64,000 nt of DNA, from assembly GCF_003628145.1 (NCBI RefSeq), contig NZ_RBZV01000011.1, positions 62,001 through 126,000 of the forward strand, written 5' to 3'. This DNA comes from Trinickia fusca (GTDB lineage: Bacteria; Pseudomonadota; Gammaproteobacteria; Burkholderiales; Burkholderiaceae). The notes below the pieces were generated by a model. That model worked only from the letters and a program-made list of their open reading frames with translations, made no database searches and had not been told where the DNA came from. The position numbers and the translations under genes were made by a program. This document shows positions 1 through 7,473 of the stretch, piece by piece; within the stretch, counting starts at the first letter, position 1, and each line of letters starts with the position of its first letter.

Positions 1-12
1 TACGCGGTCCGC

Positions 13-1104
13 TTAGAACAGGTGCTGGATACCGGCGTAGACGCCCGACTGGCTGTGGCCAGGCAGGGGGTTGTCCGGGTCCGACACACCGTTCGCTTCG
101 AGGCCGAAGTTCGCATTCTTGCTGTTACGAGCCGTGGCGATCTGGAGGTCGAGCAGCGTGCGCTTGGACAGGTTGTAGGTGCCGCCGACCGTATAGATCG
201 TCGCGTTGCCGGCGCCGTTGTTGCCGTTCACGTGATAGACGGCTGCGATCGCGGCCAGAGCCGGCGTCGCTTGCCAGGTCACACCGCCCCATTCGTGATC
301 GAGCGTCGTCGGCGTGCCGAGTGCAACGCCCGTGGCACCCGACGTGCGGATCGCCTGATACGCGCCTTGGATCTTGAATTGGCCGAGGAACACGTTGGCC
401 GCAGCCGTGTATTCGCGCGAGAACGAGAACGCGCCGTCGCTGCCATTGAGCGTGCCGTTCGCTTGATTGCGGATTTCGTCGTAAATGCCGCGCACTTGGA
501 ACAGCGACGACGTGTAGGTCAGTTGCAGACCAGCCCAACGACCTTGCGCCGTGGTGCCGTTGCCGTTCCAGCTCGTCGAGTTCGACAGCGCATACTGGCC
601 GTAGAGGTCGAAGCCGTTCCACTTCGGCGACTGGTAAGAAATGTTGTTGGCCGAGTGTTGCCAGTTGCGCCCGCGCACGAGCGAAGCCGACGACCAGTTC
701 GACTGACCGAACGGGTCGAAGTCCCACACGCCGTTCGAGATGAAGAGTTCGCGGCCGAGCAGGAACGTACCGTAGTTGTCGTTCGCGAAGCCCACGGTGG
801 CCCAGCGATCCCAGATCGTACCGGTCTTGCCGAGGCTGCCGGTCATCGTGTTGAACGCGCCTTCCAACTGGAATACTGCCTTGGTGCCGCCGCCGAGGTC
901 TTCCGAGCCCTTCAAGCCCCACAGGCTCGTGCCCCAGTCGCCGCTCTCCGCGCGCCAGCGCGAGGTCGAGCCACCGTTGCCGTTGTTCAGGCCGCTCATG
1001 TATTCGAGGCCTGCATCGATACGCCCGTACAGCGTGACGCTGCTCTGTGCGTGTGCAATTACGCCGGCAGACATCAGTGCCGCCGCGAGCAATGCTTTCT
1101 TCAT
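13..1104 (-). CDS. Gram-negative general porin (Burkholderia OmpC-like)
   Basis: Outer-membrane trimeric beta-barrel porin for passive diffusion of small hydrophilic solutes. The 363-aa product begins with a signal peptide (MKKALLAAALMSAGVIAHA, cut before QSSVTLYG). It continues with the SSVTLYGRIDAG opening strand typical of Burkholderia porins and ends in an aromatic residue (IQHLF), the signal for BAM-dependent assembly. I chose the ATG at 1104: a GGAGGAG Shine-Dalgarno sits just upstream and itself overlaps an ATG four codons earlier at 1116. The leader carries two strong hairpins (annotated separately). Solute specificity cannot be read from sequence. Confidence 0.93.
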   Translation of the reverse strand: MKKALLAAALMSAGVIAHAQSSVTLYGRIDAGLEYMSGLNNGNGGSTSRWRAESGDWGTSLWGLKGSEDLGGGTKAVFQLEGAFNTMTGSLGKTGTIWDRWATVGFANDNYGTFLLGRELFISNGVWDFDPFGQSNWSSASLVRGRNWQHSANNISYQSPKWNGFDLYGQYALSNSTSWNGNGTTAQGRWAGLQLTYTSSLFQVRGIYDEIRNQANGTLNGSDGAFSFSREYTAAANVFLGQFKIQGAYQAIRTSGATGVALGTPTTLDHEWGGVTWQATPALAAIAAVYHVNGNNGAGNATIYTVGGTYNLSKRTLLDLQIATARNSKNANFGLEANGVSDPDNPLPGHSQSGVYAGIQHLF

Positions 1105-1151
1105 CTTCTCCTCCATACCCTGTCAAAAAGTGAGGCCACTACTGCGAATAG

Positions 1152-1176
1152 CGCTCGGGCGCATATCGCCCGAGCG
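1152..1176 (-). promoter_or_regulatory. Perfect hairpin in the porin leader
   Basis: A ten-base perfect inverted repeat (arms 1152-1161 and 1167-1176, loop of 5) lies about 48 bases upstream of the porin start codon. No T-run follows on the porin strand, so it is not a simple terminator. It could be an mRNA-stabilising leader stem, an RNA-binding target or a protein-binding dyad. Confidence 0.5.
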
Positions 1177-1258
1177 GGAATTCAGTGTCCAGGGAGAGCC
1201 CAACGGAAGGTGCGGCGGGAGCGGGGCCGTTGTGCGGTGCTCCGTGCTGCTGGTCCGG

Positions 1259-1275
1259 ACCGCTCGTCGAGCGGT
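1259..1275 (-). promoter_or_regulatory. Second hairpin upstream of the porin
   Basis: Seven-base perfect arms (1259-1265 and 1269-1275) with a 3-base loop lie about 155 bases upstream of the porin start. It may be part of the leader RNA or a regulator-binding dyad. The promoter itself was not pinned down. Confidence 0.35.
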
Positions 1276-1609
1276 GTCTCCTCGTTTGAAGTAAAACTAC
1301 ATTTGCTGAACTGCGTTTTGCTACTTTGGTTACTAATTTAGCAAAAATACACATTGCTGGCGAAAGAAATCGTAGTCTCGCTAGAGGGTGTCTCGGAATT
1401 GCCATAGCAATATGTTGGAAGTGGGTGGCACGGATGCGTCAAAATTGCCGAAAAGCCTTGCCCCGTAAAGGACACACACTATGTGGCGAATGGCGTAAAG
1501 GAATTTCAGTATTGACGCTGATATTTGGCTGCTATATGCGAACTGAATTGCATAAGCGGTCATGGCGCCGGCGACGGCAATTGGCCATGCCAGCTCGAGC
1601 CATAAAAGC

Positions 1610-1633
1610 AAAAAGGCGCTGATGCGCCTTTTT
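1610..1633. terminator. Bidirectional intrinsic terminator downstream of hisP
   Basis: Perfect ten-base arms (1610-1619 and 1624-1633) enclose a TGAT loop. The GC core is flanked by five A on the left and five T on the right, so it can terminate in both directions. It lies about 50 bases past the hisP stop and would end the hisQMP transcript. Confidence 0.85.
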
Positions 1634-1684
1634 GTTTGTTGCCGATCGGATCGGTGCGTGTGCTGTCGCGCCGGTCGTCGTCCG

Positions 1685-2464
1685 TTATTTGAGACTGCCC
1701 GATAGGAATTGCTTGAGCCGTTCGCTCTTGGTGTGGGTGAATACTTCGTCGGGGTGGCCTTCTTCTTCGATGTGGCCTTGATGCAGGAACACGACATGGT
1801 TCGACACGTTGCGCGCAAAACCCATCTCGTGCGTGACGACGATCATCGTGCGGCCTTCTTCTGCCAGCTTCTGCATGACCTTCAGCACTTCGCCGACGAG
1901 CTCGGGGTCGAGCGCCGACGTCGGCTCGTCGAACAGCATCACGTCGGGGTTCATCGCGAGCGCGCGCGCGATCGCCACGCGTTGCTGCTGACCGCCCGAC
2001 AAGTGCGACGGGTATTGCTTCTCGAGTCGCGGCGCCAGGCCGACCTTCTCGAGGTACATGCGCGCGCGTTCCTCGGCTTCGCGGCGCGGCAAGCTCAGCA
2101 CGTTCACGGGGGCCTCGATCACGTTCTCGAGCACGTTCATGTGCGACCACAGGTTGAAGTGCTGGAACACCATCGACAGCTTCGTGCGGATGCGCTGCAG
2201 CTGCTTTTGATCGGACACGCGCAGTGCGCCGGATTTGTCCTTCTGCGTCCGTACTTCCTCGCCGTCGACGAAGATACGCCCGGCGCTCGGTTGCTCGAGG
2301 AAGTTGATGCAGCGGAGCATCGTGCTCTTGCCGGAGCCCGAGGAGCCAATGACGCTGATCACGTCGCCGGCGTTCGCCTTGAGCGACACGCCTTTCAGAA
2401 CTTCGTGGTTGCCGTAGTGCTTGTGCAGGTCGTCGATGTAAAGCTTGTGCATCGGAGAAGTCAT
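1685..2464 (-). CDS. hisP: Histidine/lysine/arginine/ornithine ABC importer, ATP-binding protein
   Basis: Cytoplasmic ATPase of a polar amino acid uptake transporter; the HisP dimer drives the HisQ-HisM channel. The 259-aa protein has Walker [10 protein letters not shown] (about residues 36-44), Q-loop VFQHFNLW, signature LSGGQQQR, Walker [13 protein letters not shown] and the switch His in VVTHEMGFA. Length and motifs match enterobacterial HisP throughout. It is the last gene of hisQ-hisM-hisP, seven bases after the hisM stop. No periplasmic binding protein gene (hisJ/argT) lies in this operon. Confidence 0.95.
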   Translation of the reverse strand: MTSPMHKLYIDDLHKHYGNHEVLKGVSLKANAGDVISVIGSSGSGKSTMLRCINFLEQPSAGRIFVDGEEVRTQKDKSGALRVSDQKQLQRIRTKLSMVFQHFNLWSHMNVLENVIEAPVNVLSLPRREAEERARMYLEKVGLAPRLEKQYPSHLSGGQQQRVAIARALAMNPDVMLFDEPTSALDPELVGEVLKVMQKLAEEGRTMIVVTHEMGFARNVSNHVVFLHQGHIEEEGHPDEVFTHTKSERLKQFLSGSLK

Positions 2465-2471
2465 TGAGGAA

Positions 2472-3185
2472 TTACTTGCCTTGCGGGCGCAGATAAGCGA
2501 GCCAGCGTTGCTCGGCGCGGCGGAACAGGGCGACCAGCGCGAACGAGATGCCGAGGTAGAGCAGTGCGGCGATGCCGAAGGACTGGAACGACAGATACGT
2601 CGCCGAGTTCGCGTCGCGCGCGATCTTGAGAATGTCGGGCACGGTGGCCGTGAAGGCGACCGTCGTCGCGTGCAGCATGAGGATCACTTCGTTGCTGTAC
2701 AGCGGCAGCGCGCGGCGCAGCGCCGACGGCAGGATGACGCGGCGGTACAGCGTGAACTTCGACATGCCGTAGGCGCGCGCCGCTTCGATCTCGCCGTAAG
2801 GCGTGGCCTTGATCGCGCCGGCGAAGATCTCGGTCGTGTAGGCGCACGTGTTCAGCGTGAAGGCCAGCAGCGTGCAGTTCATGCCTTCGCGGAAGAACGC
2901 GTTGAGCAGCTCGTGCGAGCGCACGACGTCGAGGCTGTAGAGACCCGTGTAGCAAAGCAGCAGCTGGACGTAGAGCGGCGTGCCGCGAAACACGTAGGTA
3001 TAGAACCACACGGCGCTCGACAGCACCTTGTTGCGCGAGACGCGTGCGACGGCAAGCGGCACCGACAGGCAAAAGCCGATGCCGATCGACACGACGAGCA
3101 GCCACAGCGTGATGGCCAGGCCCGTGATCCGATAGCCGTCGGTGAACAGAAAGTTACGCCAGTAGTCGTGAATGAGCTCGATCAT
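2472..3185 (-). CDS. hisM: Histidine/lysine/arginine/ornithine ABC importer, permease HisM
   Basis: Inner-membrane permease subunit pairing with HisQ. The 237 aa align closely with E. coli HisM from the N-terminus ([22 protein letters not shown]) through [11 protein letters not shown] and [14 protein letters not shown] to the EAA loop ([11 protein letters not shown]) and the FRRAEQRWL end. It has about five hydrophobic segments. It starts three bases after the hisQ stop, so translation is probably coupled. Confidence 0.95.
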   Translation of the reverse strand: MIELIHDYWRNFLFTDGYRITGLAITLWLLVVSIGIGFCLSVPLAVARVSRNKVLSSAVWFYTYVFRGTPLYVQLLLCYTGLYSLDVVRSHELLNAFFREGMNCTLLAFTLNTCAYTTEIFAGAIKATPYGEIEAARAYGMSKFTLYRRVILPSALRRALPLYSNEVILMLHATTVAFTATVPDILKIARDANSATYLSFQSFGIAALLYLGISFALVALFRRAEQRWLAYLRPQGK

Positions 3186-3188
3186 CGT

Positions 3189-3878
3189 TTATAGCTCGGC
3201 CTTGCGGACGCCGATCGAATAGCGCTTCTCGAGCCACAGCAGCACGAGGTTCGATACGGTCGTGATCGCGAGATAGATGGCGCCCGCGATCAAGGTGAAA
3301 AAGAAAAAGCGCAGTGTGCCCTTGCCGGCATCCTGCGACGCCTTCACGACGTCGGCCAAGCCGATGATCGAGACGAGTGCCGTTGCCTTGACCATCACCT
3401 GCCAGTTGTTGCCGATGCCGGGCAGGGCGAAGCGCATCATCTGCGGGAACATGATGCGCGAGAACGTCTGCCAGGCCGTCATGCCGTACGCGGCGCCCGC
3501 CTCGAGCTGGCCGCGCGGTACCGACAGGAACGCGCCGCGGAACGTCTCGGTGAAGTACGCGCCGTAGATGAAGCCGAGCACGACGATGCCGGCCACGAAC
3601 GGGTCGATGTCGATCTGATCCCAGCCCATGAGGTCGGTCAGGTTGTTGAGCCAGATCTGCAGGCTGTAGAAGAGCAACAGCATCAGCACGAGATCGGGCA
3701 CGCCGCGGATCAGCGTCGTGTAGACGGTGCCTGCGCCATGCGCGAACCGGTTCTTGGAGAGCTTCGCCGCCGCGCCGAGGAGGCCGAGCACGAATGCGAG
3801 CGCCAGCGACAGCAGCGCGAGCTTGATGGTCTGCCAGGTGCCGGCGAAGAGCAGCGGGCCGTAGCCTTGAAGAGACAT
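3189..3878 (-). CDS. hisQ: Histidine/lysine/arginine/ornithine ABC importer, permease HisQ
   Basis: Inner-membrane permease partner of HisM. The 229-aa protein from the ATG at 3878 (MSLQGYGPLL) fits the family length. An upstream in-frame start would add 37 residues of non-membrane sequence with no family match, so I rejected it. Recognisable segments are TLIRGVPDLVLMLLLFY, the FIYGAYFTETFRGAFLSV region and the EAA loop LEAGAAYGMT. It is the first gene of the operon. No clear promoter was found and no good Shine-Dalgarno precedes the start. Confidence 0.93.
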   Translation of the reverse strand: MSLQGYGPLLFAGTWQTIKLALLSLALAFVLGLLGAAAKLSKNRFAHGAGTVYTTLIRGVPDLVLMLLLFYSLQIWLNNLTDLMGWDQIDIDPFVAGIVVLGFIYGAYFTETFRGAFLSVPRGQLEAGAAYGMTAWQTFSRIMFPQMMRFALPGIGNNWQVMVKATALVSIIGLADVVKASQDAGKGTLRFFFFTLIAGAIYLAITTVSNLVLLWLEKRYSIGVRKAEL

Positions 3879-4249
3879 GGTAGGAAGTGTGCAGTCCTTG
3901 ACGGCGCACGACAGGGTGCGCGCCGCGAAAATTCCAGGCTGCCAAAAATGGCGTGCCGCGAGATCGGGGTCGATGCCGTCGGCATGCACGAGCCCATGAG
4001 CGCTCGCGCGCTCGACGCGCGTCTTGCCGGATTGCTGCGCCCATGCGAGGCCGCAGGGGGCGAAAAGGGCAGCATTTTACCCGAAGCCGGGGGGCGCGCT
4101 AGTGCTGCGAACCCGGGGGTGGTCAGACGAAAGCGGGGTGCGGGCCGGCGCGCGCATGCGGCGCCATGGTGCTGCGATGGGTGCGACGCCGCGGCCGGGA
4201 TGGCGTGCGGCGTCGCAGGCAGGGGTGGGGATGGCTGGCGAGGCTCGTG
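3879..4249. other. 371-bp gap upstream of hisQ
   Basis: GC-rich, G-tract-containing spacer between the Spy-like gene and hisQ, both on the minus strand. It should hold the hisQMP promoter and any ArgR-type site, but I found no convincing -35/-10 or operator. No gene is supported. Confidence 0.5.
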
Positions 4250-4810
4250 TTACGGCTTGGGTTCGGCCGCGCCGGCCCCGCCGTGCTGTTGCCAGAACTG
4301 GTGCATCTTCTCGTGACGGGCCCGCATCTGGGCGAGATGCTGCTTGAACGAGGTGCTGACCGTCATCTTTTGCTGGTCGTCGAGCCCGTTGTAGAGGGCC
4401 AGCCAGGCCGCCGTCGTCTGTTCGCGCAACTGGTGGTTCTGTTGCTCGAAGTCCTCATGCGCGGCGTGCATCGCGTTCAGATCGAGCACGCTCTGCTGCG
4501 ACAGCGTCTCCATGCGCTGATGCAGCTTCTCGTGGTTGGCGCGCTCGGCCTCATGGTTCTGCTTCATCAATGTGAGCGCGCTTTGCCATTGCTGCTCCTG
4601 CGCCGGCGTGAGCTTGAGCTGGCTGTGCAGCTGCTCGAGTTGCTTGCCCATCGGCATCATCATCATGCCGCCATGCTCATGCCAGCCGCCGGGCCCTGCC
4701 GGAGCGCCCGGGCTGCCGGGGGCAGCGGCGTAGGCGGAACCGAACGTCAGCGCGAGCGCCGCCGTGGCGGCGGCCATCCAACGCGACGAGGTGCGTGAAA
4801 TCGAAGTCAT
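4250..4810 (-). CDS. Spy/CpxP-like periplasmic LTXXQ-motif protein
   Basis: Likely periplasmic chaperone or envelope-stress sensor of the Spy/CpxP superfamily. The 186-aa precursor starts at the ATG at 4810, behind an AGGAGAG Shine-Dalgarno. A signal peptide (WMAAATAALALTFGSAYA, cut AYA|AA) is followed by a Gly/Pro/His/Met-rich linker (HEHGGMMMMPMG) and an all-helical amphipathic core. The first family motif is visible as LTPAQEQQW. The His/Met-rich linker might bind metal (inference). It is divergent from an OmpR/EnvZ-like pair, the layout seen for cpxP and cpxRA in enterobacteria. Confidence 0.8.
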   Translation of the reverse strand: MTSISRTSSRWMAAATAALALTFGSAYAAAPGSPGAPAGPGGWHEHGGMMMMPMGKQLEQLHSQLKLTPAQEQQWQSALTLMKQNHEAERANHEKLHQRMETLSQQSVLDLNAMHAAHEDFEQQNHQLREQTTAAWLALYNGLDDQQKMTVSTSFKQHLAQMRARHEKMHQFWQQHGGAGAAEPKP

Positions 4811-4966
4811 CGAACTCTCCTGGAAGGAAAACGACACACGATGCGAGGGGGTGCGATACGACACAGACCTCATCGGTGATTGAGCACTAGACTAGGACGG
4901 TGCGTATCAGGTCCGTGTTACGGTCGCGGTGAGCCGGTTTACAGCGGATTACGCGCGGCTTTGGCA

Positions 4967-4981
4967 GTAACGTCCGGTAAC
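4967..4981 (+). promoter_or_regulatory. GTAAC-N5-GTAAC tandem, candidate OmpR-family response-regulator site
   Basis: Two exact GTAAC pentamers (4967-4971 and 4977-4981) are spaced by five bases, giving a 10-bp direct repeat. This is the geometry of OmpR-family sites; the CpxR box is GTAAA-N5-GTAAA. The site lies between the divergent Spy-like gene and the response regulator, 55 bases before the latter. Further GTTAC/GTTTAC elements lie nearby at about 4918 and 4937. Regulator identity is inference. Confidence 0.5.
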
Positions 4982-5035
4982 CCTTTGAGCGGCGCGCGAC
5001 GTTGGGGCGTGGGCGGCTCGCGTTAAACTTCGCCC

Positions 5036-5758
5036 ATGGCTACTCAAATCCTGGTCGTCGACGACGACGCCGAGCTGCGCGACTTGCTGCGCGAATATCT
5101 GGTCAAGCAGGGCATCGAGGTATCGGTGCTGCACGATGCGGGCGCGCTCGAGCGCCGGCTCGAGCGCGAGCGCCCCGATCTGATCGTGCTCGATCTGATG
5201 ATGCCCGGCGTCGATGGGCTCACCGCGCTGCGCCGGCTGCGCGCCACCGGTGACGACATTCCCGTGATCATGCTGACCGCGCGCGCCGACGACGTCGACC
5301 GCATCGTCGGCCTCGAGCTCGGCGCCGACGACTACCTCGGCAAGCCGTTCAACCCGCGCGAGCTGCTCGCCCGCGTGCAGGCCGTGCTGCGGCGCCGGCG
5401 CACGGTGCCCTCGGCCGCCCCCGAACAGCGCGAGCCTTATTCGTTCGGGCGTTTTCAGCTCGACTTCCAGACACGCACGCTGTATCAGGACAGCCGGCCG
5501 GTCACGCTGTCGGGCAGCGAATTCGCGCTGCTGAAGATCTTCGTCAACCATCCCATGCGCACGCTGACGCGCGAGCGGCTGCTCGAACTGCTGCACGGCC
5601 CCGAGTACGACGGTACGGACCGCGGCATCGACGTGCAGGTGTGGCGTCTGCGGCGCATCCTCGAATCCGATCCGTCGCTGCCGCGTTTCATCCAGACCGT
5701 ACGCGGGCGTGGCTACGTGTTCGTGCCCAATGGCGAACCGAATGCGCAGACCCATTGA
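5036..5758 (+). CDS. OmpR-family two-component response regulator
   Basis: Transcription factor activated by phosphorylation. The 240 aa comprise a receiver domain (acidic pocket VVDDD at 7-11, phospho-acceptor Asp about 53 in IVLDLMMPG, Lys in GKPFNP) and a winged-helix domain ending in QTVRGRGYVFVP. Receiver and linker motifs (VDRIVGLELGADDY, KPFNPRELLARV) and the C-terminal FVPNGE are closer to E. coli OmpR than to CpxR. It overlaps the downstream kinase gene by 17 bases. Promoter targets probably include the divergent Spy-like gene. Whether it regulates the porin at the start of the window is unknown. Confidence 0.9.
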   Translation: MATQILVVDDDAELRDLLREYLVKQGIEVSVLHDAGALERRLERERPDLIVLDLMMPGVDGLTALRRLRATGDDIPVIMLTARADDVDRIVGLELGADDYLGKPFNPRELLARVQAVLRRRRTVPSAAPEQREPYSFGRFQLDFQTRTLYQDSRPVTLSGSEFALLKIFVNHPMRTLTRERLLELLHGPEYDGTDRGIDVQVWRLRRILESDPSLPRFIQTVRGRGYVFVPNGEPNAQTH

Positions 5759-7055
5759 TTCGCTGTTCGGGCGGCTGGCGCTGCTCGTCGTCGCGGTATT
5801 GCTGATCTCGCATTTCGCGTGGTTCATCCTCATGCGGGTCGAGCGCAGCCAGGCGCAGACGCGCTACGCCGTCGAAGAGGCGACGTTCCTCGTCGATGCG
5901 GTGCGCCAGCACGTCGCGCATACGCCGAATCTGCCGCTGCCTTCGCGTGTGCGTCTCGTCGATCCGGCGAGCCCCGACGTACCGTCCGCGCAAGCCGATC
6001 TGCCGCATCCGATCAAACAGTTCGTCGACGAGGTGCGTGACCGCATGCCGCCGGGCTCGGTCGTGCGCGTGGGCGTAGCCGGGCGTCCGCCGATGCTGTG
6101 GGTGCATGAAGCCGGCGACCGCCAATGGATCGTCGTACCGATGCTGTCGCTGCATCCAAGGCCGCGCGACCTCATGTTCGTGTGGCTCGGCACGATCTTT
6201 TCGCTGGCCGTCATGTGCGCGTTGTTCGTCGCATGGCGGCTGCAGCAGCCGCTGACCGCGCTGGCCCAGGCCGTGATGCGGTTCGGCCGCGGCCAGCCTG
6301 TGCCGCCCGTGCCCGAGCGCGGTCCGCGCGAGCTGCGCGCGCTTACGCACGGCTTCAATCAGATGGTGCAGGAAGTGTCGCGCACCGAGAAAGACCGCTC
6401 GGTGATGCTCGCGGGCGTCGCGCACGACCTGAAGACGCCGCTGGCACGCATGCGGCTGCGCGCCGAGATGATGGACGACATCAAGCTGCGCGATGGCGTG
6501 GTGCGCGACGTCGACTCGATGACGCACATCGTCGAACAATTCCTGGCGTTCGCGCATGGCGGTGCGGATCGTAGCGAGCCCGTCGGCGTCGACGCGCAAT
6601 GCGAGCGGATGGCGCGCAGCTATCGGGCCGTGGCCCCGGGCGCGCAGCCCGTGCGGACCGAGCTTGCGGCTGGCGCCGATTTCTGTCTCCCTGCCGCGAC
6701 GCTCGATCGGATCCTGTCCAACTTGCTCGACAATGCGCATGCCTATGGCGCGCCGCCCGTCGTGATCGCGACCGACCGCACCCCGCATGGCTGGCAGTTG
6801 AGCGTCAGCGATCACGGCTCCGGCATCGCGCCGCAGGATCTCATCAACGCGAGCCGGCCGTTCGTACGGCTCGATCCGGCGCGCGGCGGCAACGGCCACA
6901 GCGGGCTCGGGCTCGCGATCGTCGAGCGGCTCGTCCGGCGCCAGGGCGGTGCATGCGAGATCGGCAACGCCGACGGCGGCGGCCTGCGCGTCGCCATGAC
7001 GTTCCCGCTCGAGACCCCGGCCCGCGCGCAAGCGCAATCCGAAAGCGTCTGGTGA
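5742..7055 (+). CDS. EnvZ-like sensor histidine kinase
   Basis: Inner-membrane sensor kinase partner of the preceding regulator. The 437 aa have a TM segment at about 10-31, a periplasmic region at about 32-145, a second TM at about 146-166 and a HAMP linker. The DHp H-box is LAGVAHDLKTPLARMRLRAE, with phospho-His about 228. The ATPase has an N box (NLLDNAHAYG), G1 (SDHGSGIAP) and G2 (GHSGLGLAI). The EnvZ-like features are the H-box and the short periplasmic domain. I placed the start at 5742 (MRRPIDSLFGRLALL); an in-frame ATG at 5730 is the alternative. Confidence 0.9.
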   Translation: MRRPIDSLFGRLALLVVAVLLISHFAWFILMRVERSQAQTRYAVEEATFLVDAVRQHVAHTPNLPLPSRVRLVDPASPDVPSAQADLPHPIKQFVDEVRDRMPPGSVVRVGVAGRPPMLWVHEAGDRQWIVVPMLSLHPRPRDLMFVWLGTIFSLAVMCALFVAWRLQQPLTALAQAVMRFGRGQPVPPVPERGPRELRALTHGFNQMVQEVSRTEKDRSVMLAGVAHDLKTPLARMRLRAEMMDDIKLRDGVVRDVDSMTHIVEQFLAFAHGGADRSEPVGVDAQCERMARSYRAVAPGAQPVRTELAAGADFCLPAATLDRILSNLLDNAHAYGAPPVVIATDRTPHGWQLSVSDHGSGIAPQDLINASRPFVRLDPARGGNGHSGLGLAIVERLVRRQGGACEIGNADGGGLRVAMTFPLETPARAQAQSESVW

Positions 7056-7112
7056 CCGGCAAATAGCAAGCGGGCGGCACGGCGGCCGCTGCCGTCCACC
7101 GCCTTGCTCGCG

Positions 7113-7379
7113 CTACTCGGCGAACAGCGCGTCGAGCGCGGCGGCCGCTTCGCTGTCGACCGTGTTGTAGGTGACGCTGTCGGCCTCGAAGATGTAATGG
7201 GTGGTGTACTTGCCGAGGCGCGCCAGAATCTCTTCCTGTACGGCCTCAGGGGCCGCATCGAGCTTCAGATACCAGGTCGTGGACGACAGCCTCGTCTGGA
7301 AGGCGCCGTACTCGGCCATCAGTTGATCGAACGCGTCGGCGTCCGGGTCGCGACAGACGATGACCAGATTTCCCTTCAT
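7113..7379 (-). CDS. Small protein of Cas2/SinR-like ferredoxin-fold character
   Basis: 88-aa cytoplasmic protein starting at 7379 behind a CGGAGG Shine-Dalgarno. I do not recognise a defined function. A beta strand (NLVIVCRD) is followed by a helix, then a RLSSTTWYLKL strand, an AAPEAVQEEILARL helix and a THYIFEADS strand. This resembles the layout of Cas2-fold small proteins (SinR/VapD-like) not linked to CRISPR. No cas genes or repeats are nearby. It lies 94 bases downstream of the diguanylate cyclase on the same strand and may be co-transcribed with it. Confidence 0.6.
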   Translation of the reverse strand: MKGNLVIVCRDPDADAFDQLMAEYGAFQTRLSSTTWYLKLDAAPEAVQEEILARLGKYTTHYIFEADSVTYNTVDSEAAAALDALFAE

Positions 7380-7473
7380 GCGCACCTCCGGCTCCAGGTA
7401 GATCGGTAGCTTCTCGCCACGGAAAGCCGATGATACCCGCTCTCTGGGATCCACCGCGCAAGACGTGCTCTTT

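Larger units (their letters stand above)
1105..1684. other. 580-bp intergenic region upstream of the porin
   Basis: No credible gene is seen. The part nearest the porin holds its leader with two hairpins. The stretch from about 1285 to 1560 is visibly more AT-rich than the flanking genes and probably carries the porin promoter. A bidirectional terminator closes the hisQMP side at 1610-1633. Open frames here are short and show no recognisable motif. Confidence 0.6.

Noticed and set aside
1326-1622. Possible 98-codon gene between the porin and hisP
   Set aside because: It runs into the terminator at 1610-1633, has an atypical composition and no motif, and no Shine-Dalgarno precedes it.
7113-7379. 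CRISPR-associated Cas2
   Set aside because: No CRISPR repeats or other cas genes in the window and the catalytic Asp pattern of Cas2 is not clear; described only as fold-like.
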